Notes under the pieces: model-generated
What the model was told of the DNA's origin: nothing
Seen by the model: only the letters and a program-made list of their open reading frames with translations
The model's database searches: none
DNA from: JBGQOG01 sp052113705
GTDB lineage: Bacteria; Pseudomonadota; Alphaproteobacteria; Rhodobacterales; Rhodobacteraceae
Length of the DNA: 64,000 nt
Reading direction: 5' to 3'
Assembly (NCBI RefSeq): GCF_052113705.1
Contig: NZ_JBGQOG010000007.1
Coordinates: 62,001-126,000, forward strand
In this document: in pieces, positions 7,976-16,642 of the stretch
Layout: each line of letters starts with the position of its first letter
Numbering within the stretch: the first letter of the stretch is position 1
Translations under genes and position numbers: made by a program

Positions 7976-9109
7976 TCAGAGCAAACCCGCCGCGCAGGGC
8001 AAATCGGCGATGCGCACCGCCTGCCCCGTGGCCGCCGATTGCTGCGCCGCCATGCCCATCACGCAGGCCCACCAGCCGTCCGACAGCGCCACCTCGATCG
8101 GCGCCGCCCCCATCGCGGCTTTCGCAAAGCGTGCGTGCTGATAATAGGTCGAGCCGTTGTGGTCGCCCGCCGCCAGAAGCTGCGGGTCCACCGGGATCTC
8201 GACCATCACCGGCCCTTTCGGATCGCGCGGGCTGACAATCACCTGCGGCACCGGCGGCTCGCCCAGATGCGCGGGCCAGAAGCGGCCCGGCCCCGGCACC
8301 AGACATTCGATCTTGCCCTTCGGCCCCACCGCGCTGATCTCTTCCTGATAGCGCGCGCCCTCGGCGAACATGCACAGTTCCAGCATCGCGCGCGCGCCGG
8401 AGGCAAAGTCGATGATCACATAGGCATTGTCCCAGATATCCGGCACTTCGCCGCCATAGGCCTCATCGAGATGGTTGTTTGCCTGCCCGCCCGAGGCCAT
8501 CACCCGCACCGGGTCCGATTGCAGAATGTGGCGCATCAGATCGAAGAAATGGCAGCATTTCTCGACCAGAGTGCCGCCGGAATTGCGGTTGAAGCGGTTC
8601 CAGTCGCCGACTTTCTCCAAAAAGGGAAAGCGGTGCTCGCGGATGGTCAGCATCTTGACACCGCCGGTGGCTGCCTCGGCCTCTTCGATCAGCCGGGTGA
8701 CGGGGGGCATATAGCGATATTCCATCGCCACCCAGATCGGCGCCGGATAGGCCGCGCGCAAAGCCGCCAGACGCGGCGCATCGGCCGGATCGGTGAACAG
8801 CGGCTTTTCCACCAGGATCGGCAGCGGGCGGATGCGAGCAATCTCTTCCAGCTGTTCCAGATGCAGATAGTTCGGGCTGGCGATCAGCAGAACATTCACC
8901 GCGCTGACCGAGAGAAGCTCGGTGATCGACCCCGCCTTGCGCGGCTCGCCCAGACCCAGCGCGGCGCAGGCATTGGCAGAGGCCGCCCGCATCCCGGCAT
9001 CCGGCTCATAGATTGCCGCGACGCGGGCGCCTTTGATCAGCGCGATATTGCGCAAATGCTCTTGGCCCATCATGCCGCAGCCGATGATGCCATAGGTGAG
9101 ATTGTCCAA
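7976..9109 (-). CDS. Gfo/Idh/MocA family NAD-dependent oxidoreductase or glycosidase
   Basis: The 377-residue protein has the Rossmann motif GIIGCGMMG near residues 8-16 and the EKP motif (ILVEKPLF) near residue 98, typical of the Gfo/Idh/MocA family. The central segment GTLVEKCCHFFDLMRHIL corresponds to the family's catalytic helix with a His. Members oxidise or reduce sugars and inositols; some relatives use NAD as a hydride shuttle to split glycosides, including a recently described family acting on sulfoquinovosides. It precedes a GntR regulator gene transcribed divergently from a monooxygenase-TRAP operon, which suggests a role in the same sugar pathway. The exact substrate cannot be read from the sequence. 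Confidence 0.85.
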   Translation of the reverse strand: MDNLTYGIIGCGMMGQEHLRNIALIKGARVAAIYEPDAGMRAASANACAALGLGEPRKAGSITELLSVSAVNVLLIASPNYLHLEQLEEIARIRPLPILVEKPLFTDPADAPRLAALRAAYPAPIWVAMEYRYMPPVTRLIEEAEAATGGVKMLTIREHRFPFLEKVGDWNRFNRNSGGTLVEKCCHFFDLMRHILQSDPVRVMASGGQANNHLDEAYGGEVPDIWDNAYVIIDFASGARAMLELCMFAEGARYQEEISAVGPKGKIECLVPGPGRFWPAHLGEPPVPQVIVSPRDPKGPVMVEIPVDPQLLAAGDHNGSTYYQHARFAKAAMGAAPIEVALSDGWWACVMGMAAQQSAATGQAVRIADLPCAAGLL

Positions 9110-9135
9110 TTTATCCCCTCCCTTGGAGATGCAGG

Positions 9136-9840
9136 TTACTTGAGCCGCGCGACGTAGCGCGCGACCCGATGGTCGAACCAGGTCCAGGAGGTTTCGGCGC
9201 GCGCGCCATCCTGGGCCCAGCTGATGCGGGTGATGAGGGGCACCGGCGTGCCCGCCTCAAGGGTGAAGGCGGCGGGGGCCCAATCGGGCACCGCGCCCAG
9301 GCCCACCTGATCCTCGGCGCGCACGATGCGCAGGCCAAGCCGGGTGCGGTAGTAAAGATAGAGCGATTCAGAGAGATCTTCGCGCGCGATGGTCTCGGCA
9401 TAGGAGCCGTCCAGCCAGATCTCTTCCACGGCAGTGATCTGCCCGGAAAGGCGGCGCAGACGTCTGATTCGATGCCCCTCGGGCGAGAGGCCAAAACCCG
9501 GCAGGCCGGGATCCTTCACCACCCGGTCGACCGAGAGCACCTCGGCGGTGGGCAGGCCACCCCCGGCGATCAGCTCAAGCCGGAACATCGCATAAAGGCT
9601 TTTGGGGTCCGAGACCGCGCGGATGTAATTCCCCGATCCCTGCACCCGCTCCAGCATGCCGCGATTTTGCAGCTCTGCCAAAGCCTTGCGCAGGGTTCCG
9701 ACGGCAATGCCCATCTCATCCGCCATATCGCGCTCGGGCGGCAGACGCTCACCGTCAATCAACCGGCCCGCCGCAATGTCGCGGATCAGAAGCTCGGTGA
9801 TCTGCTGATAGATCGGCAAAGAACCTTGGGTCTGGGTCAT
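9136..9840 (-). CDS. GntR/HutC family transcriptional regulator
   Basis: The 234-residue protein has an N-terminal winged helix-turn-helix (IYQQITELLIRDIAAGRLIDGERLPPERDMADEMG begins the domain) and a C-terminal UTRA ligand-binding domain, as in HutC-type regulators. The ATG at 9840 starts directly before the conserved helix; a GTG at 9870 would add ten residues. It lies 26 bases upstream of the Gfo/Idh/MocA gene on the same strand and is divergent from the monooxygenase operon, so it is the likely local repressor responding to a pathway sugar or its phosphate. Confidence 0.9.
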   Translation of the reverse strand: MTQTQGSLPIYQQITELLIRDIAAGRLIDGERLPPERDMADEMGIAVGTLRKALAELQNRGMLERVQGSGNYIRAVSDPKSLYAMFRLELIAGGGLPTAEVLSVDRVVKDPGLPGFGLSPEGHRIRRLRRLSGQITAVEEIWLDGSYAETIAREDLSESLYLYYRTRLGLRIVRAEDQVGLGAVPDWAPAAFTLEAGTPVPLITRISWAQDGARAETSWTWFDHRVARYVARLK

Positions 9841-9861
9841 CTCGTCGAAGCATCCGGAAAA

Positions 9862-9886
9862 TTGATACACTATTGATCTACATCAA
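9862..9886. promoter_or_regulatory. Candidate GntR operator in the divergent promoter
   Basis: The perfect inverted repeat TTGAT-CTAC-ATCAA (9873-9886) is preceded by another TTGAT at 9862-9866, 11 bases away, so both a dyad and a helical-turn direct repeat are present. The first TTGATC of the dyad could also act as a -35 box with TAGTCA (9896-9901) as a -10 box 17 bases later for the plus-strand operon. The position between gntR and the monooxygenase gene suits a shared operator. Confidence 0.5.
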
Positions 9887-9933
9887 AGCCAATGCTAGTC
9901 AAATGGAAATTCGGCTCGAAAGGGGGAGATTCG

Positions 9934-11091
9934 ATGACCGTCGTTCCCGTGACTTCCGCAGATCTGGACGCCGCCGAGGTGTCATGGTTTGCCGCACTTT
10001 GTTCGGATGATTACGCCTATCTTGGCGTGCCGGACGGCGACCTGCGTTCCAGCTGGGCGCATTGCTCTGACATCGTGAAAACTGCCGAGGCCAAGGGCTT
10101 TCGCAACATCCTCTGCCCCTCCTCCTATCAGGTGGGCCAGGACACGCTGAGCTTTGTGGCAGGCTGCGCGCCGATCACCGAAAACATCAATTTTCTGGCG
10201 GCCATCCGCTGCGGCGAGATGCAGCCGATCATGCTGGCGCGCACCGTGGCCACGCTGGATCACATGCTGAAAGGCCGGCTGACGCTGAACGTGATTTCTT
10301 CGGATTTCCCGGGCGAAGTGGCCGACAGCAAATTCCGTTACAAACGCAGCCATGAAGTGGTGGAAATCCTGCGCCAGGCCTGGACCCGCGACAAGATCGA
10401 CCATGAAGGCGAGGTCTATCAGTTCAAGAACGTACCGACCGATCCGGCGCGGCCCTATCAGGTGAACGGCGGCCCGCTGCTCTATTTCGGCGGCTATTCG
10501 CCCGACGCGCTGGAGCTTTGTGGCGCGCAATGCGACGTCTATCTGATGTGGCCCGAAACCAAGGAGCAGCTGGCCGAGCGGATGCGCGCCGTCCATGCCC
10601 GCGCCGAGGCGCATGGCCGCACGCTGGATTACGGGCTGCGCGTGCATATGATCGTGCGCGACACCGAGGCCGAGGCCCGCGAATATGCCGAACATCTGGT
10701 CAGCAAGCTCGACGATGAATATGGCAAGCTGATCCGCGACCGCGCGCATGACAGCATCAGCCTCGGCGTGTCGCATCAGGCCCGCGCCCGCGAACTGGCC
10801 GATCAGTTCGGCTATATCGAACCCAATCTCTGGACCGGGGTCGGGCGCGCGCGCTCTGGCTGCGGCGCGGCACTGGTCGGCTCGACCGATCAGGTTATGT
10901 CGGCGATTGAGGAGTACAAAAAGATGGGCATCCGCGCCTTCATCTTTTCGGGCTATCCGCACTTGGACGAGGCCGAACATTTTGGCACTAAGGTCTTGCC
11001 AAACTTGAAAACTTGCTCGCTGCCGCATGAATATGGCCGCGTGCCGACTGAAACACCTGCAACGCCGCTGGGCGTGGGAGAGCGTCGCTGA
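9934..11091 (+). CDS. LLM-class flavin-dependent monooxygenase, sulfoquinovose monooxygenase-like
   Basis: The 385-residue protein is a bacterial luciferase-like TIM-barrel monooxygenase of the SsuD (alkanesulfonate monooxygenase) group, using reduced FMN and oxygen. Recognisable segments are WFAALCSDDYAYLGVPDG at the N-terminus, LDHMLKGRLTLNVISSD near residues 104-120 and WTGVGRARSGCGAALVG in the C-terminal part. The ATG at 9934 has a strong Shine-Dalgarno (GGGGGAG, 9922-9928); the frame extends to 9892 without one. With a flavin reductase and an aldo/keto reductase in the same operon it matches the SmoC-SmoB-SmoA set, where sulfoquinovose is desulfonated to 6-oxoglucose. Another sulfonate remains possible. 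Confidence 0.85.
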   Translation: MTVVPVTSADLDAAEVSWFAALCSDDYAYLGVPDGDLRSSWAHCSDIVKTAEAKGFRNILCPSSYQVGQDTLSFVAGCAPITENINFLAAIRCGEMQPIMLARTVATLDHMLKGRLTLNVISSDFPGEVADSKFRYKRSHEVVEILRQAWTRDKIDHEGEVYQFKNVPTDPARPYQVNGGPLLYFGGYSPDALELCGAQCDVYLMWPETKEQLAERMRAVHARAEAHGRTLDYGLRVHMIVRDTEAEAREYAEHLVSKLDDEYGKLIRDRAHDSISLGVSHQARARELADQFGYIEPNLWTGVGRARSGCGAALVGSTDQVMSAIEEYKKMGIRAFIFSGYPHLDEAEHFGTKVLPNLKTCSLPHEYGRVPTETPATPLGVGERR

Positions 11092-11984
11092 TGGAGCGCA
11101 TTTCGCTGACCGAGGATCTGGACTTCAGCCGTATCGTATACGGGATGTGGCGTCTGGGTGATGACGAGAACACCGCCACCGCCCATGTTCAGGCCAAGAT
11201 CGAAGCCTGTCTGGCGCAGGGCATCACCACGATGGATCAGGCCGACATCTACGGCGGCTATGAGGCCGAGGCGATCCTGGGTCAGGCGCTCCGCGCCGAT
11301 CCGTCGCTGCGCGACAAGATCGAGATCGTCACCAAATGCGATATCGTGGCCCCGGTCGGCAAATATGCCAGCGCACGGGTCAAGCATTACGACACCACGC
11401 CCGAACATATCACTGCCTCGGTTGAGGCGTCGCTGGCGCATATGGCCACCGACCGCATCGATCTGTTGCTGATCCACCGCCCGGACCCGCTGATGAACGC
11501 CGAGGAAACCGGCGCTTGTCTTGACGGGCTGATCGCCAGCGGCAAGGTGCGCACCGTGGGTGTGTCGAACTTCAAGCCCTGGGATTTCAGCCTGCTGCAA
11601 AGCCAGATGGAAAACGATCTGGTGACCAACCAGATCGAGCTGAGCCTGATCGCGCATGACGCGCTGACCAATGGCGATCTGGCCTTCGCGCAGGAAAACG
11701 GCATTCCGATGATGGCCTGGTCGCCCTTGGGCGGCGGCACCCTCTTTGCCACCTCGCCCGAGCCATTGCGCCTGGCGCTGAACCGGATCGCGGGCGAACA
11801 GGGCGTCAGCCCGGCGGCCGTGGCCGTGGCCTGGATCCTGCGTCTGCCCGCGACCGTGCTGCCGGTGATGGGGACCAATTCCCTCTCGCGCATCGCCACG
11901 CTGGATGAGGCGCTGAAAGTGGAGCTGGACCGTCAGACCTGGTTCGAGCTTTACACCCACGCCCTTGGCCATGAGGTGCCGTGA
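11091..11984 (+). CDS. Aldo/keto reductase, candidate 6-oxoglucose reductase
   Basis: The 297-residue protein is an aldo/keto reductase of the YdhF-like branch. It has the catalytic-type segments TTMDQADIYGGYEAE (Asp and Tyr), EIVTKCDI (Lys), LLLIHRPDPLM (His) and the NADP-binding VGVSNFKPWD. Its ATG overlaps the TGA of the monooxygenase by one base, so the two are coupled. In the sulfo-SMO pathway an enzyme of this family reduces 6-oxoglucose to glucose with NADPH. The family is clear; the substrate is inferred from the neighbours. Confidence 0.88.
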   Translation: MERISLTEDLDFSRIVYGMWRLGDDENTATAHVQAKIEACLAQGITTMDQADIYGGYEAEAILGQALRADPSLRDKIEIVTKCDIVAPVGKYASARVKHYDTTPEHITASVEASLAHMATDRIDLLLIHRPDPLMNAEETGACLDGLIASGKVRTVGVSNFKPWDFSLLQSQMENDLVTNQIELSLIAHDALTNGDLAFAQENGIPMMAWSPLGGGTLFATSPEPLRLALNRIAGEQGVSPAAVAVAWILRLPATVLPVMGTNSLSRIATLDEALKVELDRQTWFELYTHALGHEVP

Positions 11985-12508
11985 TGATCGCGGCGGCGCC
12001 CCATCACCCGCATGAGCATCTGATCACGCCCGGTGTGGACGCGCCGCAGGCGCTCCGCCCGGCCTTGGGCTGCTTTGCCACCGGGGTGACGGTGATCACC
12101 GCCATGGATGCCGAGGGGCCGTTTGGCATCACCGCCAACAGCTTTGCCAGCGTCAGTCTGGACCCGGCGCTGGTGCTCTGGTCGCCTGCCAAAAGCTCGA
12201 CCCGTTTCGCGCGCTTCACCGCCGTTCCGCATTACACCATCCATGTGCTGGGTCTGGAACAGGGCGAGCTGAGCGGCCGCTTTACCAAGGGCGGCGCGGC
12301 GTTTGACGGTCTCGATCACCACCTCAACCCCGAAGGCGCGCCGGTCATTCCCGGCACCTTGGCCCGTTTTGAATGCCGGCAATGGGCCGTGCAGGATGCG
12401 GGCGACCACGCGATCATTATCGGTCAGGTGCTGCGCGCCGCCCATCGGGAGGGAGACCCCTTGGGCTTTGCGCGCGGGCAGTTTGGCCATTTCACCCCCG
12501 GCAGCTGA
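11984..12508 (+). CDS. FMN reductase of the HpaC/flavin reductase-like family
   Basis: This 174-residue protein belongs to the flavin reductase-like domain family (split-barrel FMN binding). Typical segments are ALGCFATGVTVITA, GITANSFASVSLDPALVLW and the C-terminal FARGQFGHF. It should supply reduced FMN to the two-component monooxygenase encoded two genes upstream. The ATG at 11984 overlaps the stop of the aldo/keto reductase gene by one base; a GTG codon at 11981 is an alternative start. The order monooxygenase-reductase-flavin reductase supports one functional unit. Confidence 0.9.
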   Translation: MIAAAPHHPHEHLITPGVDAPQALRPALGCFATGVTVITAMDAEGPFGITANSFASVSLDPALVLWSPAKSSTRFARFTAVPHYTIHVLGLEQGELSGRFTKGGAAFDGLDHHLNPEGAPVIPGTLARFECRQWAVQDAGDHAIIIGQVLRAAHREGDPLGFARGQFGHFTPGS

Positions 12509-12574
12509 CCGGGGGCGAAGACGAACAGACGACCAAGCCCCGGGGAGACGGAGGGGGCGGTAAGGGAGATGGGA

Positions 12575-13186
12575 ATGCTTCTACTCAAGGCAGCAGTCGA
12601 TGGGCTGCAGGCCGCCACCAATCTGCTGGGGCGGATCAACGCTGCGGTGCTGGCGCTGGGGCGCGGCATCGGCGTTGCCTGCGTCGCCTCGATGGTGGCG
12701 ATCATCCTGGTGCAGGTCTGGTGGCGCTATGTGCTGGGCAATGCCCTGCCCTGGACCGAAGAGGCCGCACGTTTCCTCATGCTCTGGATGACCGGGCTGA
12801 TGGCCCCCACCGCCTTTCGGCGCGGGGGCTTTGTCGCCATTGATATGGTGCTCGGCTATCTGCCGCGGCGCCTTGGGGCGCTGATCAACCTCGCCTCGCT
12901 CAGCATCGCCTTTATCGTGATCTGGGTGGGCTTCCATCTGGGCTGGGCCGAAACGATGGGCATTGGCGGCCGCTTTACCATGTCGGCGCTGCAGGTGCCC
13001 ACCAGCTGGGATTTCTCGGTCTGGATGAAGGTGCCGCGCGCCTGGATGATGGCGTCGCTCGCGGTGGGGGTGACCTTGATGCTGAGCGTGGTGATCGAGC
13101 TGATCGCCCGCACCGTGCTGCAATTGCTGGGACAGGGTCAGGGGCTGATCGTGATCGCCCAGCCCGAAGGCTTCGGAGCTGAATGA
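12575..13186 (+). CDS. dctQ: TRAP transporter small permease (DctQ)
   Basis: The 203-residue protein has four predicted membrane helices and the DctQ pattern WWRYVLGNALPWTEEAARFL. It is the small membrane subunit of a tripartite ATP-independent periplasmic transporter, driven by the sodium or proton gradient. I chose the ATG at 12575 because AAGGGAG (12562-12568) lies 6 bases upstream; the ATG at 12569 is too close to that site. It follows the flavin reductase by 66 bases and overlaps dctM by 4 bases. Confidence 0.92.
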   Translation: MLLLKAAVDGLQAATNLLGRINAAVLALGRGIGVACVASMVAIILVQVWWRYVLGNALPWTEEAARFLMLWMTGLMAPTAFRRGGFVAIDMVLGYLPRRLGALINLASLSIAFIVIWVGFHLGWAETMGIGGRFTMSALQVPTSWDFSVWMKVPRAWMMASLAVGVTLMLSVVIELIARTVLQLLGQGQGLIVIAQPEGFGAE

Positions 13187-14475
13187 TGCTGACATTATTC
13201 CTGCCGCTTTTCCTCGTCTTTCTCATGCTCGGCCTGCCGGTGGTCTTTGGCCTGATCGCCGCCCCCGGCATCCTGCTCTGGCTGAACGGGCAAGAGCGTG
13301 ACATCGCCCTGCTCTATCGCAACGTCTATAATGGCATGGACAGCTTTCCGCTGATGGCCATTCCCTTCTTCATGCTGGCGGGCGAGCTGATGAACCGCGG
13401 CGGCATCACCCTGCGGCTGGTCGAGTTCAGCCAGGCGCTGATCGGCCATCTGCGCGGCGGACTGGCGCATGTGAACGTGCTCTCATCGGTGATGTTCGCG
13501 GGGCTCTCGGGCTCGGCCGTGGCCGATACCTCGGCGCTCGGGTCGATGCTGATCCCGGCGATGGAAAAGCAGGGCTATACCCGCAAATTCGCCGCCGCGA
13601 TCACCGCCGCCAGCTCGGTCATCGGGCCGATCATCCCGCCCTCGGGCATCATGATCATCTATGCCTATGTGATGGGCGAAAGCGTCGCGGCGCTGTTTCT
13701 GGCGGGCATCGTGCCGGGGCTGATGGTCGGCGGCGGGCTGATGCTCCTGATCTGGCGCATGGCCGACAAATACGACTTCCCCGTCGCGTCGCGCCGCTAC
13801 AGCTGGCGCGAACGCGGGCAGGCCAGCCTCAAGGCCTTCTGGCCGCTGATGACGCCGGTGATCATCATGGGCGGCATTCTGGGCGGCGTGTTCACCCCGA
13901 CCGAAGCCGCCGCCATTGCCGTGGCCTATGCGCTCTTCATCGGCTTCTTCGTGCTGCGCACGCTGAAACTGCGCGATGTGCCGGGCATTCTCAATCAGGC
14001 GGGCATGACCTCGGCGGTGGTTCTCTTGTTGGTGGGGGCGGCGATGGCCTTCAAAACCGTCGCCTCGCTCAGCCACACGCCCGAGATGCTGGCCAGCGTG
14101 ATCCTTGGCCTGTCGGACAACCCCTTGGTGCTGTTGTTCCTGATCAACATCCTGTTGTTCATCGTGGGGATGTTCCTTGATGCGGGTCCGGCAATCATCA
14201 TTCTGGGGCCGATCCTCGGGCCGATCTTCACCTCGATGGGCGTCGACTCGGTGCATTTCGCCATCATCATGGCGGTGAACCTGACCGTGGGCCTTGCCAC
14301 GCCGCCGATGGGTCTCGTGCTCTTCGTGGCCTCGTCGGTCTCGGGGGAAAAGGTGGAAACCATCTCTCGCGCCATTCTGCCCTTCCTCGCGGTGGAGGTG
14401 ATCGTGATTTTCCTGATCACCTATATCCCCGCGCTGTGCCTGACGATCCCGCGGCTTGCGGGTTTTGTGAACTGA
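13183..14475 (+). CDS. dctM: TRAP transporter large permease (DctM)
   Basis: The 430-residue protein is the large TRAP permease with about 12 hydrophobic segments and family motifs such as FAGLSGSAVADTSALGSMLI, IIPPSGIMIIYAY and NLTVGLATPPMG. It forms the transport channel with DctQ. Its ATG overlaps the dctQ stop (ATGA). Length is normal for the family. Together with dctQ and dctP it provides the uptake system of this locus. Confidence 0.95.
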   Translation: MMLTLFLPLFLVFLMLGLPVVFGLIAAPGILLWLNGQERDIALLYRNVYNGMDSFPLMAIPFFMLAGELMNRGGITLRLVEFSQALIGHLRGGLAHVNVLSSVMFAGLSGSAVADTSALGSMLIPAMEKQGYTRKFAAAITAASSVIGPIIPPSGIMIIYAYVMGESVAALFLAGIVPGLMVGGGLMLLIWRMADKYDFPVASRRYSWRERGQASLKAFWPLMTPVIIMGGILGGVFTPTEAAAIAVAYALFIGFFVLRTLKLRDVPGILNQAGMTSAVVLLLVGAAMAFKTVASLSHTPEMLASVILGLSDNPLVLLFLINILLFIVGMFLDAGPAIIILGPILGPIFTSMGVDSVHFAIIMAVNLTVGLATPPMGLVLFVASSVSGEKVETISRAILPFLAVEVIVIFLITYIPALCLTIPRLAGFVN

Positions 14476-14504
14476 CCAAAAACTTGAGATCCAGGGAGGA
14501 TACC

Positions 14505-15563
14505 ATGCTCAAGACCACGCTGAAGACCTTGCTTCTGGCCAGCACGCTGGCGGGGGCCGCCGGCCTCGCGCAAGCGGCTGACATCACCTTGCGGGCCACC
14601 GCCACCTCGAACGAGAATGATGAGGATTACGACGGTCTCGTCGTCTTCAAGAACTATGTCGAGAACGCCTCGAACGGCGCCATCGCGGTGGAATTGTTCA
14701 TCGGCACCCAGCTTTGCGCCACCGGAGAAGAATGCCTGCAAGGCGTCGCGGATGGCTCGATCGACGTGTTCATCTCGACCTCGGGCGGGGCGGCGGGGCT
14801 GTTCCCCTATATTCAGGTGCTCGACCTGCCCTATCTGATGAGCGATGACCGGGTGGCGGAAACCGTGCTCTCGGGCGATTTCACGCGTGAGCTGCGCGCC
14901 CGCGCGCTGGCCGACAGCGGCGATGCGATCCGGCTGATGACCATCGGCAACACCGGCGGCTGGCGCTCTTATGCCAATACCAAAGGCACCGTGCACACGC
15001 CCGCCGACCTCAAGGGCCTGAAGATGCGCACCGTTCCCGCCGATCTGCCGCAACAGGCGGCGATGGCGGTGGGCGCCTCGCCCACCCCGATCCCGTGGCC
15101 CGAGCTGTTCACCTCGCTGCAGACCGGCGTGGTGGAGGGCACCGCCAATGGCATCACCGACATCATGTCGATGAAATTCCCGGATGCGGGGCTGAAATAC
15201 CTGACGCTCGACAACCACAGCTATATGGGCGCCTTCTGGTGGATGTCGAACGCCCGCTTTGAAGGGCTGACGCCCGAGCAGAGGCAGGTGGTGGTCGATG
15301 GGTTCGCCGCGCTGCAACAGGCCACTTTCGCCAGCCCGAAGCGCAAGTCGATTCAGGCCTATGATGACTTCAAAGCCGCGGGCGGCGAAGTCTATGTGCC
15401 GACCGCCGAGGAAAAAGCCGCGTTCAAAGAGGCCGCCACCCCGGTGTTTGACTGGTTCAAGGGCAATGTGACCGGCGGCGCCGAAGTCTTCGACCAGTTC
15501 ACCGCTGCGATCACCAAGGCCCAGGCCGAGGTGGATGCCGAGCGCGCCGCTGATCTGAACTGA
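14505..15563 (+). CDS. dctP: TRAP transporter solute-binding protein (DctP)
   Basis: The 352-residue periplasmic protein has a Sec signal peptide (cleavage likely after LAQAA, about residue 24) and a DctP fold. The conserved Arg that usually binds an acidic group is in LKGLKMRTVP, and the segment GVVEGTANGITD is typical. TRAP proteins of this type bind carboxylates, and some bind sulfonates. The ATG at 14505 is preceded by AGGGAGGA (14493-14500). It is the last gene of the operon and is followed by a hairpin. Confidence 0.93.
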   Translation: MLKTTLKTLLLASTLAGAAGLAQAADITLRATATSNENDEDYDGLVVFKNYVENASNGAIAVELFIGTQLCATGEECLQGVADGSIDVFISTSGGAAGLFPYIQVLDLPYLMSDDRVAETVLSGDFTRELRARALADSGDAIRLMTIGNTGGWRSYANTKGTVHTPADLKGLKMRTVPADLPQQAAMAVGASPTPIPWPELFTSLQTGVVEGTANGITDIMSMKFPDAGLKYLTLDNHSYMGAFWWMSNARFEGLTPEQRQVVVDGFAALQQATFASPKRKSIQAYDDFKAAGGEVYVPTAEEKAAFKEAATPVFDWFKGNVTGGAEVFDQFTAAITKAQAEVDAERAADLN

Positions 15564-15570
15564 CACCACG

Positions 15571-15601
15571 GCCGGTGGGGGGGCTCGCCCTCCCCACCGG
15601 C
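15571..15601 (+). terminator. Hairpin after the TRAP operon
   Basis: GCCGGTGGGG (15571-15580) pairs perfectly with CCCCACCGGC (15592-15601) eight bases after the dctP stop. There is no long U-tract, so termination may be incomplete, but the position fits the end of the operon. Confidence 0.55.
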
Positions 15602-16125
15602 ATCTCCCGCGCCCGCTATGGCATCGCCGCTGCGGACCAAGACCCGCGCCCGTCCCGGGTGCAGGCGCCCTCTCCCTTCCCCCCAAGCGACACCCTCCGG
15701 CCCTGCGGCGCGGCCCCCGGCGCGGCGGCCTGATGTGCCGCAGGCTGGCCCCCTGCCCCGCCCGCGCCATTGGCCCGCGCCCCACCGGCGCCCCGCCGAT
15801 GCGGCAACCGCTTTCGGGGCCCGGCCTCCCTTTCCGACCGATTCTTCCACCGCCGATGCGCCCGCCCTCCCGGCGGGCTTTTGACGTTTGGCGGGGGCAA
15901 AACCCGTGTCGGCGATCCGTCGCCGACGTCTGCGCAGATTTCCGCACCCCATCCGAAAGAAGGGATTGGCAGACCTTCGCCCATCTGCATCTGCCATAAG
16001 GCGGCAGACCCCGGGCCTTTGGCATCCACACCACCCATGCGAAGCGTTGCCCCACCCTGAGGAACAGGCGACCCTGTAACTGAGCAGTAAGAAAGACCGC
16101 AAAGGTCGACACAAAAGGACGCAAG
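15602..16125. other. Long non-coding stretch
   Basis: About 520 bases with no convincing gene. The first two thirds are C-rich and give only proline/arginine-rich shadow frames on both strands. The last 100 bases become purine-richer and end in a good ribosome binding site for the next gene, so its promoter probably lies here; I cannot place it. Confidence 0.4.
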
Positions 16126-16383
16126 ATGCCTGGCCCCAATCGCCCGCCAAGCTCGGCCCCGCCACAGGCGGGCGCGACGAGCACGCCTTCGCATGGCTGG
16201 ATGACCTATGTTCTGTTTGACATGATCGCCTATGCCGAACGCAACAAGCTTGCCGATGTCGTTGAAGAACTGACGCTGGCAGCCGAGCGGATCGCGCCTT
16301 TGGTGGTCTCGACCGAGGCAGAACCGGCAACCGACCTTGCCGAGCCCTTGTGTGACGTCATCGCCTTCCCGGCACGGGGCTGA
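16126..16383 (+). CDS. Small hypothetical protein
   Basis: The frame encodes 85 residues behind a clear Shine-Dalgarno (AAAGGAC, 16113-16119). The first 22 residues are Pro/Ala/Ser-rich; residues 25-55 (from WMTYVLFDMIAYAERNK) form a plausible amphipathic helix. No signal peptide, membrane helix or known domain is visible. It is followed 260 bases later by a receiver-like gene and may belong to the same signalling locus. I do not recognise the family. Confidence 0.6.
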   Translation: MPGPNRPPSSAPPQAGATSTPSHGWMTYVLFDMIAYAERNKLADVVEELTLAAERIAPLVVSTEAEPATDLAEPLCDVIAFPARG

Positions 16384-16642
16384 GCCGCATAACCGCGCGA
16401 AAGCCGCGGCAAGCGACGGTTTGCTACCATCGATTCGTCAAGCCTCTATCCCTTCGATTCGCAGCACTATACTTTTGCACTTATCCACATCCCCAAGGAC
16501 AGGTGCCTTAAACCAGTGGTTGTGAGACTGTTAACCATAGGCGGAAAACCGCTACTGGCCAAAAAAGATAGGGCGGCGACCCTGCGAACACGGCCCAAGA
16601 CATAAAAAACGAATGACGGCTGAGCACAGAGCAGGACATATC

